Made by a program: the position numbers and the translations under genes | Part shown: positions 26,686 to 36,707 of the stretch, piece by piece | Layout of the letters: each line of letters begins with the position of its first letter | How positions within the stretch are numbered: position 1 is the first letter of the stretch | Notes under the pieces: model-generated | What the model saw: only the letters and a program-made list of their open reading frames with translations | What the model was told of the DNA's origin: nothing | The model's database searches: none | Assembly (NCBI GenBank): GCA_938041955.1 | Contig: CALISD010000120.1 | Span: 1-64,000, forward strand | Length of the DNA stretch: 64,000 bases | Reading direction: 5' to 3' | Origin: an uncultured Granulosicoccaceae bacterium | GTDB lineage: Bacteria > Pseudomonadota > Gammaproteobacteria > Granulosicoccales > Granulosicoccaceae

Positions 26686-27972
26686 ATGGATTTACTAGGT
26701 ACCGCCAGTCTTCTGATGACAGTCACCGCGCTGTTTGCCTACATCAACTATCGATTCATTCGCCTGCCAACCACAATCGGCATTATGCTGATCTCGCTGG
26801 TTTTCTCGTTGTTCATGGTGCTGCTTTCCAAGGCAGGCGTTACCTTCGGCGTCGAGTATACGGAAAAGCTGCTTTCCGGAGTTGATTTTGACGCAACGTT
26901 AATGGAGGGCATGCTCAGCTTTCTGTTATTTGCAGGCGCATTGCACATCAATCTGAATGAATTGAAAGATAAAGCCTGGGTAGTCGGCATACTGGCCTCG
27001 GTGGGCGTGATTACCAGTACTTTCATCGTTGGGTTCGCATCTTATTTCCTGCTTGGCGTGTTTGGCCTCGACATGCCCTTCATTTATTGCCTGCTGTTCG
27101 GCTCACTCATTGCGCCAACCGATCCGGTGGCGGTGCTGGCTATTCTTAAGACAGCCAATGCAAGCAAGTCACTGGAAACAAAGATTGCGGGTGAATCACT
27201 ATTTAACGATGGTATCGCGGTGGTCGTATTCTTAATTGTTCTCGGTATCGCGGTTGGTGATGGCCACGCCGCCACCCCACTGGGTGCTGCCAAGCTGTTC
27301 ATTCAGGAAACCATCGGTGGCGGGATATTCGGTTTTCTTATCGGTTGGTTTGTCTACAAGTTGGTAGAGTCTATCGACAACTACCACGTTGAAGTTCTGC
27401 TGACACTGGCCTTAGTGATGGGCGGTTACGCTGCAGCCCGGGCCCTGCACATTTCAGGTCCTATCGCTATTGTTGTGGCCGGCCTGTTAATCGGCAACCA
27501 GGGCAGAAGCTTCGCCATGACCGATCAGACGCGTGAGAACCTTGATACCTTCTGGGAACTGATTGACGAGATCCTGAATGCGGTTTTATTTATGTTGATC
27601 GGTCTTGAAGTGATTGTGCTCGGCGTGAATGGTAATTACGTTTTAGCCGGCATAGTAATGTTTTTCGTGGTTCTGGCCGCACGCTTCATCGCTGTTGGTA
27701 TCCCTGTTTCACTACTCAAGCTGCGACAGAGCTTCCACCCGCACGTCATCTCAATTCTTACCTGGGGCGGAATAAGAGGCGGAATATCGGTGGCTTTGGC
27801 GTTATCGCTCCCACAAGGTCAGGAACGCGACATCATTGTTGCCATTACTTACGTGATTGTGATTATGTCCGTGACAATGCAGGGACTCACGATAAAATCT
27901 CTGGTTCAGTATGCAGCGAACCAGTACCCAACCTTTCCTGAAAACCAGGGCAAGGACAGCACGATTACGTAA
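26686..27972 (+). CDS. CPA1-type sodium/proton antiporter (NhaP-like)
   Basis: This inner-membrane cation/proton exchanger is 428 aa with about twelve hydrophobic spans. The ion-site signature is clear in APTDPVAVLAILK (near 143–155) and ESLFNDGIAVVVFLIVLG (near 168–185), where Asp residues bind the cation. The later TWGGIRGGISVALALSLP carries the conserved Arg of the CPA1 family. The C-terminal tail is short, so no regulatory domain is present. It probably serves sodium and pH homeostasis, consistent with a marine setting. Confidence 0.92.
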   Translation: MDLLGTASLLMTVTALFAYINYRFIRLPTTIGIMLISLVFSLFMVLLSKAGVTFGVEYTEKLLSGVDFDATLMEGMLSFLLFAGALHINLNELKDKAWVVGILASVGVITSTFIVGFASYFLLGVFGLDMPFIYCLLFGSLIAPTDPVAVLAILKTANASKSLETKIAGESLFNDGIAVVVFLIVLGIAVGDGHAATPLGAAKLFIQETIGGGIFGFLIGWFVYKLVESIDNYHVEVLLTLALVMGGYAAARALHISGPIAIVVAGLLIGNQGRSFAMTDQTRENLDTFWELIDEILNAVLFMLIGLEVIVLGVNGNYVLAGIVMFFVVLAARFIAVGIPVSLLKLRQSFHPHVISILTWGGIRGGISVALALSLPQGQERDIIVAITYVIVIMSVTMQGLTIKSLVQYAANQYPTFPENQGKDSTIT

Positions 27973-27981
27973 GACATACCG

Positions 27982-28023
27982 CCGCTGGCTAAAAGCTCTT
28001 GCAATGGAGCTGGCAGCCAGCGG
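27982..28023. terminator. Long nested hairpin between antiporter and soeC
   Basis: CCGCTGGCT at 27982–27990 pairs perfectly with AGCCAGCGG at 28015–28023. Inside it, AGCTC (27994–27998) pairs with GAGCT (28007–28011). It sits between two converging genes, which suits a two-way terminator, although T-runs are missing. Confidence 0.5.
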
Positions 28024-28035
28024 ACGGCTTTCAAG

Positions 28036-28932
28036 TCAAGTCGACTGCGACCCATGGTATAAATTTACCACGTGACGCGCCTCTGCAAAAAATAACCAAC
28101 GCTCAATAAAAACACCGGCAAAACCAGACAACATTGCCGGTATGCCAGCCGCTGAACCAAAGAATAATAGCAACGCGGCCGGTACCAAAAACCCGAACAC
28201 GATACTGATCACACGCAACCAGATCAGCCTGGTTTTGGCGACCTCATAGCCGAACTCATCAGTGAGAAAATTTCCCTCACCATGGCCCACATCCAGCAAC
28301 CTGACGGTAGCTCGGGTAAAACCAAGGGCTGAGTTAATCGTTGGCCCGGCAGGCTGACCAATCCAGTAGTAGTAAATCAATTTACCCAATGCAGCAGCAC
28401 CGACCATACCCACCGCAATGGTCACATTACCCGCACCACTGGCAACCAGTATCAAGCTGCCCAACATAAAACCCAGCAAGATGTAGTTGGTGGGTGTGAG
28501 TGCAGTATTCCATTGGCGTATTGTTTTTAAGCAGGCGTATATCATTCCGGTTGAAAATAACGTCGCTATCGCCAGACAGAAGGTCAATGCCGCAAGAATT
28601 TTTGAACCACCGGCCTCTGAATTCCACAGCGTCAGAAGCCAAACCAACGCCACCGGATACAACAGCACGGCAAACACACCTTCGCGTGACAGCCAGGAAG
28701 TGCGGAACCGAAAGAAGGCGCGCCATGCATTGCGCGGGTTGGCCAAATGAAGCGTTGATGCCAGCAAACCTACAGTAATTAATACTAACGCCACAGCAAC
28801 CAGCCACAGACGGCCACTGCCAGACAAGGTGAAATTCAGATCGAATAAGTCATCAAGGCAGAGAAACGATATCAATCCGTAGCCCGCTCCTGAAAACAAC
28901 GTAAAACATATTACTGATATGGCCGGATGCAT
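28036..28932 (-). CDS. soeC: Membrane anchor of the sulfite dehydrogenase, DmsC-like
   Basis: This is the membrane subunit that anchors the molybdoenzyme and passes electrons to or from quinone. It has 298 aa with about eight hydrophobic spans and DmsC-family features, including LHLANPRNAWRAFFRFRTSWLSREG near 60–85. Its ATG overlaps the stop of the iron-sulfur subunit gene, so the two are coupled. It is called SoeC because the A subunit lacks a Tat signal and the gene order matches SoeABC. A DMSO-reductase-like role cannot be excluded. Confidence 0.75.
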   Translation of the reverse strand: MHPAISVICFTLFSGAGYGLISFLCLDDLFDLNFTLSGSGRLWLVAVALVLITVGLLASTLHLANPRNAWRAFFRFRTSWLSREGVFAVLLYPVALVWLLTLWNSEAGGSKILAALTFCLAIATLFSTGMIYACLKTIRQWNTALTPTNYILLGFMLGSLILVASGAGNVTIAVGMVGAAALGKLIYYYWIGQPAGPTINSALGFTRATVRLLDVGHGEGNFLTDEFGYEVAKTRLIWLRVISIVFGFLVPAALLLFFGSAAGIPAMLSGFAGVFIERWLFFAEARHVVNLYHGSQST

Positions 28933-29660
28933 CAGGCTTGTCGCTTAAGTTGTTGCGCAATCCAACGCTGAATCTGCGCCATCGGTTTGTCTTCTGCAGC
29001 ATGCTCTTCGCGGCTGACTTGTCTCGGCTTGTGAGTCTCAACAGCAGGCGGTTGCCTCGGGGGTAAATACTTGTTGGTCGGGTTGTATCCCTGCTCCGGC
29101 ATCATCGAATAACCGCTACGCTGTCTTACCTGCTTGCTTACTTCCGAATCGGGATCATCGAAGTCGCCAAAGAAGCGTGCATGCGATGGACAAGTGAGCA
29201 CGCACACTGGCTGTCGTTCTGATTCAGGCAGATTTTCATCGTAAATACGATCGACACACAGTGTGCACTTTTTCATCGTACCTGATTCCTGATCAAGCTC
29301 ACGCGCTCCATACGGGCACGCCCAGGAACAGTAGTTACACCCCATGCACTTATCCTGATCAATAAGCACGATGCCATCTTCAGGTCGCTTGTAAGATGCA
29401 CCCGTCGGACATACCGTCACACACGCCGCATCTTCGCAGTGCATACAAGACATGGGTGCATTAATGGTTTTGTTGTTTGGATAGTCGTCAACTTCGTAAT
29501 GACGTATGCGATTAAACCAAACCCCGCTGGGCTTACTGCCATACGGATCGTAGTCAGACAGTGGCCCACTAGTGCCCGATGTGTTCCACTGTTTACACGC
29601 AACCGCGCAAGCATGGCAGCCAACACAGGTATCAAGATCAATGACCAGACCGAGTTTCAC
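28932..29660 (-). CDS. soeB: Iron-sulfur electron transfer subunit, DmsB-like
   Basis: This cytoplasmic ferredoxin-type subunit carries electrons between the molybdenum subunit and the membrane anchor. The 242-aa protein has four cysteine groups for [4Fe-4S] clusters: CVGCHACAVACK, CMHCEDAACVTVCPTGA, CMGCNYCSWACPYGA, and CTLCVDRI with a later CVLTCP. The start is a GTG that overlaps the soeA stop by one base. The C-terminal 60 residues are polar and unique. Confidence 0.82.
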   Translation of the reverse strand: MKLGLVIDLDTCVGCHACAVACKQWNTSGTSGPLSDYDPYGSKPSGVWFNRIRHYEVDDYPNNKTINAPMSCMHCEDAACVTVCPTGASYKRPEDGIVLIDQDKCMGCNYCSWACPYGARELDQESGTMKKCTLCVDRIYDENLPESERQPVCVLTCPSHARFFGDFDDPDSEVSKQVRQRSGYSMMPEQGYNPTNKYLPPRQPPAVETHKPRQVSREEHAAEDKPMAQIQRWIAQQLKRQA

Positions 29661-32578
29661 TATTTAAAGCCTCGCATTATAGTGTCTTTAAAACTACGTT
29701 TTAAATTGACCTGTTTACCTGCTGAGTAACGCAATACCGAAACCGATGGTTCCTGCCCGGGAAGCGCTTTCAATGTATCGAACTGAGGCATTGATTGCTC
29801 CTCAACTTCAGCATCAGTCACCTCAGCATGGGATATCTTTACCCGCAAGTCATACCATGCAGCCTGCCCTGTCACCGGATCAGAATTACTTTTGTTTTCC
29901 GTCGGATCATCACTCGGCAAAGTCTCTGCAATAAGATGATTCATTAAAAAGCCCTTGGTTGATTCAGGCGCATCTGCACCGAGACCCCAGGCACCACGCT
30001 GCTTGGCAATGGCATTCCACGTCCAGACAGTATCGCTGTTAACGCCTTCCATTAACTTTAGCTGCACCTTAATCTTGCCGTTGTGCGATTCCACCCAAAC
30101 CCACTGCAGATCCTTAAACCCAAGTGATTCACCGCGCTGGCGATTCATATACAAATAGTTCTGCGACATGATTTGCCGCAACCAGGCGTTTTGCGAATCC
30201 CATGAGTGATACATGAACATCGGTCGCTGGTTAACTGCAAAAAACGGATACTCAGTTTCTGAAACTCGCTGCTGCTCCAGTGGCAGATACCAGAACGGCA
30301 TGGGATCAAAGTAGTCAACTAATCGCTGCTTATCCGCCTCACTTTTTGGCTGTGGGCCATCGTACAAGCCTTGGCCTGCGAGCCTGAATTTTTGCAATGT
30401 CTCTGAATATAACTCCATCACGATCGGGCCGTCATGAGCGTTAAAGCCGACACTCTTTGCCCACTGCAAGTAGTCTTTGTTGGCAAACCGGTAGTAACGC
30501 TGGTGCGCAGGAATTTCGTATTCAAAGAAACAGCCGTTGTCTATATAGTCCTGCCACTGATTCTGATTCGGCTCACCTACCAGCGATTTCTCACCATGCT
30601 CACCGCGATAGCCCGCCAGAAACCCGATACCGGGAGACTTCTCCCAGTTAATAATAAAGTCCTGATAGCCTTTGTACTTCGGCTTGCCATCCTCAGTGAC
30701 TAACGCCGGAAATCCCAATCTGGCACCCACATCAAGCATAACTTCCTGCCAGGGCCTGACATCACGATCCGGTGTCAGTATCGGCTGTCTTATAGAGTCA
30801 CATGCAAAGTGCGGTTCTGAGATCGGTCGGTCAAGCAGCGATATGGTGTCAAATCGTTCAAGGTAGGTGGTATCTGGCAGCACCAGATCGGAGTACTGCA
30901 CCATCTCACTGTTAAACGCATCGCAGGTAACAATAAACGGTATTTTATATTCGCCATCTTCACCCTTTTGACACAACATACCTTGCGTCTCGGCGGTGTT
31001 CATTGACGAATTCCACGCCATGTTGGCCATAAACAGCATCAATGTATCGATCGCATAGGGATCCTCATTGACGGCATTTTTTATCACCATGTGCATCAAG
31101 CCATGATTGGCAATCGGCGCTTCCCACGAATACGCCTTGTCTATACGCAATGGCTCACCCTCGGCATCAATGGCCAGATCTTCAGGGGCAGTAGGAAAGC
31201 CCAGTGGCGGTCCACTCAATGGCGTGTTCGGCGCCATATCACGTGCAGGTTTTATGGGTGGCGGTAAATGCCTCGGAAACGGCGGCTTGGCCAGATGACC
31301 ACCAGGGCAGTCAATCGCGCCCAGTAACACTTGCACCAAATGAATGGCTCTACAGGTTTGAAATCCGTTGCTGTGAGCAGATACACCACGCATCGCATGC
31401 ATCGCGACAGGCCTGCCTATAAAAGACTTATGCTCACGACCTGCCCAGTCCGTCCATGGGGTATCAATTTCAATTGTTTCACGAAACGCCACATGGGCCA
31501 TTTCAAGCGCCAGGCGTTCAATCGTTTCTGCATCCACACCAATTTGCGCTGCAATATTATGCGGTGCATATTCTTCTTTGAGGTAACGCTCAGCCAGAAG
31601 CGTCATCGCCGTTTTAACTTTTACACCATCAGCCGTCTGGTACTCTCCAAACAGTGCCGGCTCACAATCAATATCGCTCCACGGCTGGATCGATTGCGAC
31701 TTTAAGCTCCACACCTGAGTATCGCTGTTCTCATCAGCTGCATCTGCGCGCAACAGCAGACCGTCGTTAGCCTCTCCCGGCGCAAATATAACCAGCTGCG
31801 GGCTGTTGGTGTAGCGAAGTAGAAAATCCTTGTCAAAGAGATCATTCTTTAACAAAACATGCGCAAACGAGAGCGCTAACAAGCCATCTGTACCAGGCTT
31901 GATGCCGATCCACTCATCTGCAACTGCCTGGTAGCCTGTGCGCACCGGATTGACAGACACAAACTTAGCGCCGCGACGCTTGAGTTTTTCAATACCGATT
32001 TTGATTGGATTAGATGCATGATCTTCCGCCACACCCCACATCATGAAGTACTTGGCATGATCCCAATCCGGATCCCCAAACTCCCAGAAGGACTGGCCTA
32101 TCATGTACAGTCCACCCGCCGCCATATTGACCGAACAAAAACCACCGTGGGCAGACCAGTTGATGGTGCCGAACTGCGATGCCCAGAAACCGGTCAAGGC
32201 TTGCATTTGATCACGGCCGGTAAAGTAAGCAAGCTTTTTAGGGTCCGTGGCACGTATATGGCGCAAACGTTCGGTCAGCAGTTCTATCGCGTCTTCCCAG
32301 CTGATCGGTTCAAACTCACCGCTGCCACGCTCTGATCCTTTTTTGCGAATTAGCGGCTGTGTTAATTTGGCTGGAGACATTTGCTTCATAATGCCCGCGT
32401 TGCCTTTGGCGCACAGCACCCCCTTATTGATCGGGTGATCAGGGTTACCTTGTATAAAGCGAATTTTTTCGCCTTCCAGGGTGACCTTAATACCGCAACG
32501 ACAAGCACACATATAGCAGGTGGTGGTCTTAACCGTCTGTGCGGAATGATCTTCAAATTCGGGAAGTTGGGAGGACAT
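29660..32578 (-). CDS. soeA: Molybdopterin catalytic subunit, SoeA-type sulfite dehydrogenase
   Basis: This is a large molybdopterin guanine dinucleotide enzyme of the DMSO reductase superfamily, likely oxidising sulfite to sulfate in the cytoplasm with electrons passed to quinone. From the ATG at 32578 it has 972 aa. The N-terminal [4Fe-4S] motif is Cys21, Cys24, Cys28 and Cys56 (CYMCACRCG ... VLCAKG). Cys148 in GGFCSVNMAAGG is the likely molybdenum ligand, as in polysulfide-reductase-like enzymes. There is no twin-arginine signal, which separates SoeA from periplasmic DmsA, PsrA and PhsA. The order soeA–soeB–soeC, with one-base overlaps, matches the sulfite dehydrogenase of purple sulfur bacteria. 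Confidence 0.8.
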   Translation of the reverse strand: MSSQLPEFEDHSAQTVKTTTCYMCACRCGIKVTLEGEKIRFIQGNPDHPINKGVLCAKGNAGIMKQMSPAKLTQPLIRKKGSERGSGEFEPISWEDAIELLTERLRHIRATDPKKLAYFTGRDQMQALTGFWASQFGTINWSAHGGFCSVNMAAGGLYMIGQSFWEFGDPDWDHAKYFMMWGVAEDHASNPIKIGIEKLKRRGAKFVSVNPVRTGYQAVADEWIGIKPGTDGLLALSFAHVLLKNDLFDKDFLLRYTNSPQLVIFAPGEANDGLLLRADAADENSDTQVWSLKSQSIQPWSDIDCEPALFGEYQTADGVKVKTAMTLLAERYLKEEYAPHNIAAQIGVDAETIERLALEMAHVAFRETIEIDTPWTDWAGREHKSFIGRPVAMHAMRGVSAHSNGFQTCRAIHLVQVLLGAIDCPGGHLAKPPFPRHLPPPIKPARDMAPNTPLSGPPLGFPTAPEDLAIDAEGEPLRIDKAYSWEAPIANHGLMHMVIKNAVNEDPYAIDTLMLFMANMAWNSSMNTAETQGMLCQKGEDGEYKIPFIVTCDAFNSEMVQYSDLVLPDTTYLERFDTISLLDRPISEPHFACDSIRQPILTPDRDVRPWQEVMLDVGARLGFPALVTEDGKPKYKGYQDFIINWEKSPGIGFLAGYRGEHGEKSLVGEPNQNQWQDYIDNGCFFEYEIPAHQRYYRFANKDYLQWAKSVGFNAHDGPIVMELYSETLQKFRLAGQGLYDGPQPKSEADKQRLVDYFDPMPFWYLPLEQQRVSETEYPFFAVNQRPMFMYHSWDSQNAWLRQIMSQNYLYMNRQRGESLGFKDLQWVWVESHNGKIKVQLKLMEGVNSDTVWTWNAIAKQRGAWGLGADAPESTKGFLMNHLIAETLPSDDPTENKSNSDPVTGQAAWYDLRVKISHAEVTDAEVEEQSMPQFDTLKALPGQEPSVSVLRYSAGKQVNLKRSFKDTIMRGFK

Positions 32579-32836
32579 TTTTTTTGACACCAAGCGGTAT
32601 TGTTCAATTCTCCTTCAGATACCCACGATAACCAAGATCCAAGAGATCAGCTCACCATGGCACAAGCGAAATGCAGTTCACACCATTGGCAAGAACATCG
32701 CTATAATCCGCAGGGATACACAGATACAAACAAGCACATACGGCGCTAAAACAGCATCGACGCCAAATTCTTCAGCTCCGGAACAACCGCCGGATAGTTA
32801 AAACCCTGAAAGAAAACACAGCTCAGGCTTACAATC

Positions 32837-33802
32837 ATGTCCAACACACAAAATGTCTGTCTAATAGGTGGCAGCGGTTTCCTGGGTACGGAACTCGCCG
32901 ATCAGCTATCGCGCCGCGGGACAGACGGCAAAGCGATAAATATCACCGTCCTGACCCGCGATGACAGAAGAACGAAATCTCTGCGCGTGGTCCCGACTGT
33001 CAATGTGGTACAGGTAAATCCGTACGACCCTGTCGCCCTCTCCCGTGCTTTCGAGAATCAGGACGTTGTGATCAATCTGGTCGGCATCCTGAACAACAGC
33101 GTCGGTGGCACTTTTGAAGAGGCCCATGTGACACTTGCCCAAAACATTGTCACTGCCGCCACTGAACAGAACACCAGCCGCCTGATTCAAGTCAGCTCAC
33201 TGCATGCAGACGCAGAAAACGGGCCGAGCGACTACCTGCGTACCAAAGGCAAAGCGGCTCATTTGCTGAAGGCATCCGGCTTGCCGGTCACAGTCTTTTG
33301 CCCGTCAGTCATTTTTGGCAACGGAGACGGCTTGTACACACGCTTTGCCAACCTTTTGCACGCCATGCCTTTCATGCCGCTTGCGTGCCCGGAAGCGCGT
33401 TTTGCACCGGTATACGTGGGAGATGTAGCCAAAGCAATTGTCGACTCACTGGACGATCCGTCAACCATTGGTCAATCGTATAACTTGTGTGGTCCGGACA
33501 TCTATACTCTGCAGGAAATCGTCGAGTACACAGCGTCAGTACTTGAGATCAAACGAAAGATCATTCCTCTGCCTAATGCGATTGCAAAAGTACAGGCGTT
33601 CATGATGGAATTGATACCAGGCAAGCCCTTTAGCCGTGACAACTACAAGTCGCTGCAGGTGGATAGTATCTGTGAGAACACAGATTCACACCAACCGACC
33701 TCGGTGCAAAAAATCGTACCGACGTACCTTGGCAAAATGAACCGCCAAAGCAGACTCCAGCATTACCGGGAATTGGCACGTCGCGACATCCCGCGTGACT
33801 AA
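32837..33802 (+). CDS. NDUFA9-like NAD(P)-binding protein (atypical SDR)
   Basis: The 321-aa protein has a Rossmann fold with VCLIGGSGFLGTELADQL at the N-terminus (Gly-x-x-Gly-x-x-Gly). DVVINLVGILNN and LIQVSSLHA follow, as in the complex I NDUFA9 subfamily of extended/atypical SDRs. The usual catalytic Tyr-x3-Lys appears only as YLRTKGKAA. Bacterial members are often annotated as sugar epimerases, but their activity is unknown. It is divergent from soeA with 258 bases between the starts. Confidence 0.85.
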   Translation: MSNTQNVCLIGGSGFLGTELADQLSRRGTDGKAINITVLTRDDRRTKSLRVVPTVNVVQVNPYDPVALSRAFENQDVVINLVGILNNSVGGTFEEAHVTLAQNIVTAATEQNTSRLIQVSSLHADAENGPSDYLRTKGKAAHLLKASGLPVTVFCPSVIFGNGDGLYTRFANLLHAMPFMPLACPEARFAPVYVGDVAKAIVDSLDDPSTIGQSYNLCGPDIYTLQEIVEYTASVLEIKRKIIPLPNAIAKVQAFMMELIPGKPFSRDNYKSLQVDSICENTDSHQPTSVQKIVPTYLGKMNRQSRLQHYRELARRDIPRD

Positions 33803-33834
33803 ACTGCCTGCATGGATGTCGGGCTCTGAGGTTT

Positions 33835-33852
33835 TGTCACACGCGTCTGACA
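33835..33852. terminator. Hairpin between convergent NDUFA9-like and spoVR genes
   Basis: TGTCA-C-ACGCGT-C-TGACA is a near-perfect palindrome, broken only by a C–C mismatch. It lies in the 77-base gap between converging stops. T-residues flank it (GTTTTG) on one side only. Confidence 0.35.
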
Positions 33853-33879
33853 CAAACACACTAGTGGGCTGTGCGGCGC

Positions 33880-35385
33880 CTATACCAGACTAAGGGCTTT
33901 ACCGGGAATACGGATGGTCTGTTCAACTTCCTGTCCGTTGTACGAGAACAAATAGATATCAAAGCCCCATAGGCGATGGAGGTGTTTTAACACCTCCTCT
34001 GTATCTTCGTTCAACGGCTTGCGGCTGTTTTGCTGATGGTGCAGCGTCAATGAACGATCACCACGTACATCTACTTCGTGCACCTGAATATCCGGCTCCT
34101 GACTGCTCAAGTTATATTGTTGAGCCAATGCATCACGTACCTGACGATAACCGTCCTCATTGTGAATGGCAGTCACATTTATTGTGTCGGACTGATCATC
34201 GTCAACAATACAGTAGAGCTTAAAGTCTCTGATCACTGTAGGTGAAAGGTATTGTTGAATAAAGCTCTCGTCTTTATAATTTTCCATCGCAAAGTGCAGT
34301 GCGGACAACCAGTCACTGCCTGCTAAATCCGGGAACCAGTGCCTGTCTTCATCGGTCGGTGCCTCACAGATTCTTCTGATATCCCGCATCATCGCAAATC
34401 CCAATGCATACGGATTAATACCACTGAAATACGGGCTATCAAATTCCGGTTGCGCCACCACACTGCTATGCGAGTGGAGAAACTCCATCATGAACCCTTC
34501 ATTCACCAAACCTTGATCAAACATTTCATTTAAAATGGTGTAGTGCCAAAAGGTTGCCCAGCCTTCGTTCATCACCTGAGTCTGGCGTTGAGGGTAGAAA
34601 TATTGCGCAATCTTTCTGACGATTCGTACGATTTCACGTTGCCATGGCTCAAGCAACGGGGCATTTTTTTCTATAAAGTAAAGCAGATTTTCTTGCGGCT
34701 CAGACGGGAACCGATGTTCTTCAGTTGCCGCTCTGTCTGAGGCCCCACGTGGGATTGTGCGCCACAGATCATTAATCTGTCGCTGTATGTATTCCGCGCG
34801 CTCATCCTGCCTTGCCTTCTCCTCGGCGGCAGAAATCGGATAGGGTCTTTTATACCGATCGGTGCCATAGTTTCTAAGTGCATGACAAGAATCGAGAAGG
34901 CTCTCGACCTCCTCGCTGCCATAGCGCTCTTCGCAGTCAGCGATAAACTTTCGGGCAAACACAAAGTAGTCGATAATTGATTCAGCGTCTGTCCAACTTT
35001 TAAACAGGTAGTTATTTTTAAAGAACGAATTATGTCCATAACACGCGTGAGCAATCACCAACGCCTGCATGGTCATACTGTTCTCTTCCATCAGGTAGGC
35101 AATACACGGGTTGCTGTTGATGACAATCTCATAGGCCAGGCCCATCTGCCCGCGCCGATAACCACGCTCGACATTTAAGAACTGTTTGCCGAAGGACCAG
35201 TGGTTGTAACCTACCGGCATACCCACCGACGCATAGGCATCCATCATCTGATCAGAGCGGATGATCTCTATTTGATTCGGGTAGGTATCAAGTCCATAGC
35301 TCTGTGCAATACGGGCAATCTCTGCATCGTATTTTTCTATCAGCTCAAAGGTCCATTCTGAGTTTTCTGAAATGAACTTGTTCAT
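33880..35385 (-). CDS. SpoVR family protein (YcgB-like)
   Basis: This cytoplasmic protein of 501 aa belongs to the SpoVR/YcgB family, whose biochemical role is unknown; in Bacillus the namesake affects spore cortex, and in E. coli ycgB is stress-induced. Recognisable blocks include [49 protein letters not shown] and [15 protein letters not shown], with several conserved His and Glu residues that suggest a metal site. It overlaps yeaH by four bases and is the third gene of the prkA operon. Confidence 0.93.
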   Translation of the reverse strand: MNKFISENSEWTFELIEKYDAEIARIAQSYGLDTYPNQIEIIRSDQMMDAYASVGMPVGYNHWSFGKQFLNVERGYRRGQMGLAYEIVINSNPCIAYLMEENSMTMQALVIAHACYGHNSFFKNNYLFKSWTDAESIIDYFVFARKFIADCEERYGSEEVESLLDSCHALRNYGTDRYKRPYPISAAEEKARQDERAEYIQRQINDLWRTIPRGASDRAATEEHRFPSEPQENLLYFIEKNAPLLEPWQREIVRIVRKIAQYFYPQRQTQVMNEGWATFWHYTILNEMFDQGLVNEGFMMEFLHSHSSVVAQPEFDSPYFSGINPYALGFAMMRDIRRICEAPTDEDRHWFPDLAGSDWLSALHFAMENYKDESFIQQYLSPTVIRDFKLYCIVDDDQSDTINVTAIHNEDGYRQVRDALAQQYNLSSQEPDIQVHEVDVRGDRSLTLHHQQNSRKPLNEDTEEVLKHLHRLWGFDIYLFSYNGQEVEQTIRIPGKALSLV

Positions 35386-36668
35386 GAGCCACTCGACATC
35401 GGCTGACCGTTGGATTGCCGCTGAAACAACTCACGGAAAACCGGGTAAATATCTGCGTAGTCCTCAATAGCACGCAATGCGAAAGCATCACCGTGCGCCT
35501 CGGCAAGCTTTTCATAATACTGCCAAAGCTCCTGATGGCCACGATCGGTTATTTCGATATAGCAGTAGTACTGCAGCAATGGCAAAAGATCATTGGCCAG
35601 CAAATCGTGACAGATAGGTGAATCGTTGGTCCAGTTATCGCCATCTGAGGCTTGCGCACCGTAGATATTCCATTCTGATACCGGATAGCGATCCTCAATT
35701 ATGCCGGACATCAGCTTCAGTGCACTCGAGACCACTGTGCCGCCGGTCTCTCGCGAGTAGAAAAATTCTTCCTCCTCAACTTCTTTTGCGGTCGAATGAT
35801 GGCGAATAAAAACCACTTCCGTTTGCTCATAGTTTCTCTGCAAAAACAGATAGAGCAGTATAAAAAAGCGTTTGGCAATGTCTTTGGTTCGCTGATCCAT
35901 GGAACCAGACACATCCATCAGGCAAAACATCACTGCTTTTGATGAAGGCTGCGGCAGTTTCTTGTGGATATTATATTTAAGATCAAAGTCATCTATGAAA
36001 GGTATGTTGGCAAGCTTTCGCTCCAGCACCACTAACTCTTCTCGCAGCGCCAGTACGGTGGGTTCATGTGAACCCTCCTGACCTGCAAGCTCTGCCAGTA
36101 TTTCATTTCGCCGACGTCGCTTCTTCGCACCTAGCGCGATTCGTCTCGCGTAGGCACTTCGCATTGAACGCACAATATTCAGCTGATTCGGTGTGCCCTG
36201 ATCACTGATTCCGGCCTTTACTCGTTTAAAGGTTTCAGTCGATGCCAATTGCCGTCTGACCAGATTCGGCAGCTCCAGATCTTCAAACATAAACTCAAGA
36301 AATTCATCTTGAGTGATCTGAAAAACAAAATCGTCAAGCCCTTCACCGGATCCCGAGGCAGAACCGTTACCAGCACCACCCCCGGCACCTCCATCAGGGC
36401 GTTTGATCTTGTCACCTGATAGAAATTCTTTGTTACCCGGCAGCACTCGTTCTCTGACACCACCTTTACTATGACCAAAAGCAGGCTCGTCAATATCTCT
36501 TTGTGGAATGCCTATGTTTTCACCACGCTCCATATCAGTGATGCTTCGCTTGCTTACTGCATCAGTCACCGCTTGCTTGATATGCTTTTTATAGCGTTTC
36601 AGAAAGCGCTGTCGATTAACAGCGCTTTTGTCTTTGCTATTGAGCCTACGATCTATGATGTAACTCAT
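35382..36668 (-). CDS. yeaH: YeaH/YhbH family protein with vWA-like domain
   Basis: The 428-aa product belongs to UPF0229, always encoded beside PrkA. The N-terminus [23 protein letters not shown] is family-typical. A Gly-rich linker occupies about 92–110. The C-terminal half is a von Willebrand A-like domain with the metal-ion motif DVSGS at 252–256. It is thought to act with the kinase and SpoVR in nutrient and oxidative stress responses. It is 39 bases downstream of prkA and overlaps spoVR by four bases. Confidence 0.95.
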   Translation of the reverse strand: MSYIIDRRLNSKDKSAVNRQRFLKRYKKHIKQAVTDAVSKRSITDMERGENIGIPQRDIDEPAFGHSKGGVRERVLPGNKEFLSGDKIKRPDGGAGGGAGNGSASGSGEGLDDFVFQITQDEFLEFMFEDLELPNLVRRQLASTETFKRVKAGISDQGTPNQLNIVRSMRSAYARRIALGAKKRRRRNEILAELAGQEGSHEPTVLALREELVVLERKLANIPFIDDFDLKYNIHKKLPQPSSKAVMFCLMDVSGSMDQRTKDIAKRFFILLYLFLQRNYEQTEVVFIRHHSTAKEVEEEEFFYSRETGGTVVSSALKLMSGIIEDRYPVSEWNIYGAQASDGDNWTNDSPICHDLLANDLLPLLQYYCYIEITDRGHQELWQYYEKLAEAHGDAFALRAIEDYADIYPVFRELFQRQSNGQPMSSGS

Positions 36669-36707
36669 GCCAATACTCCGCCGAGCTTATCGCTAGTTAA
36701 CATCATG

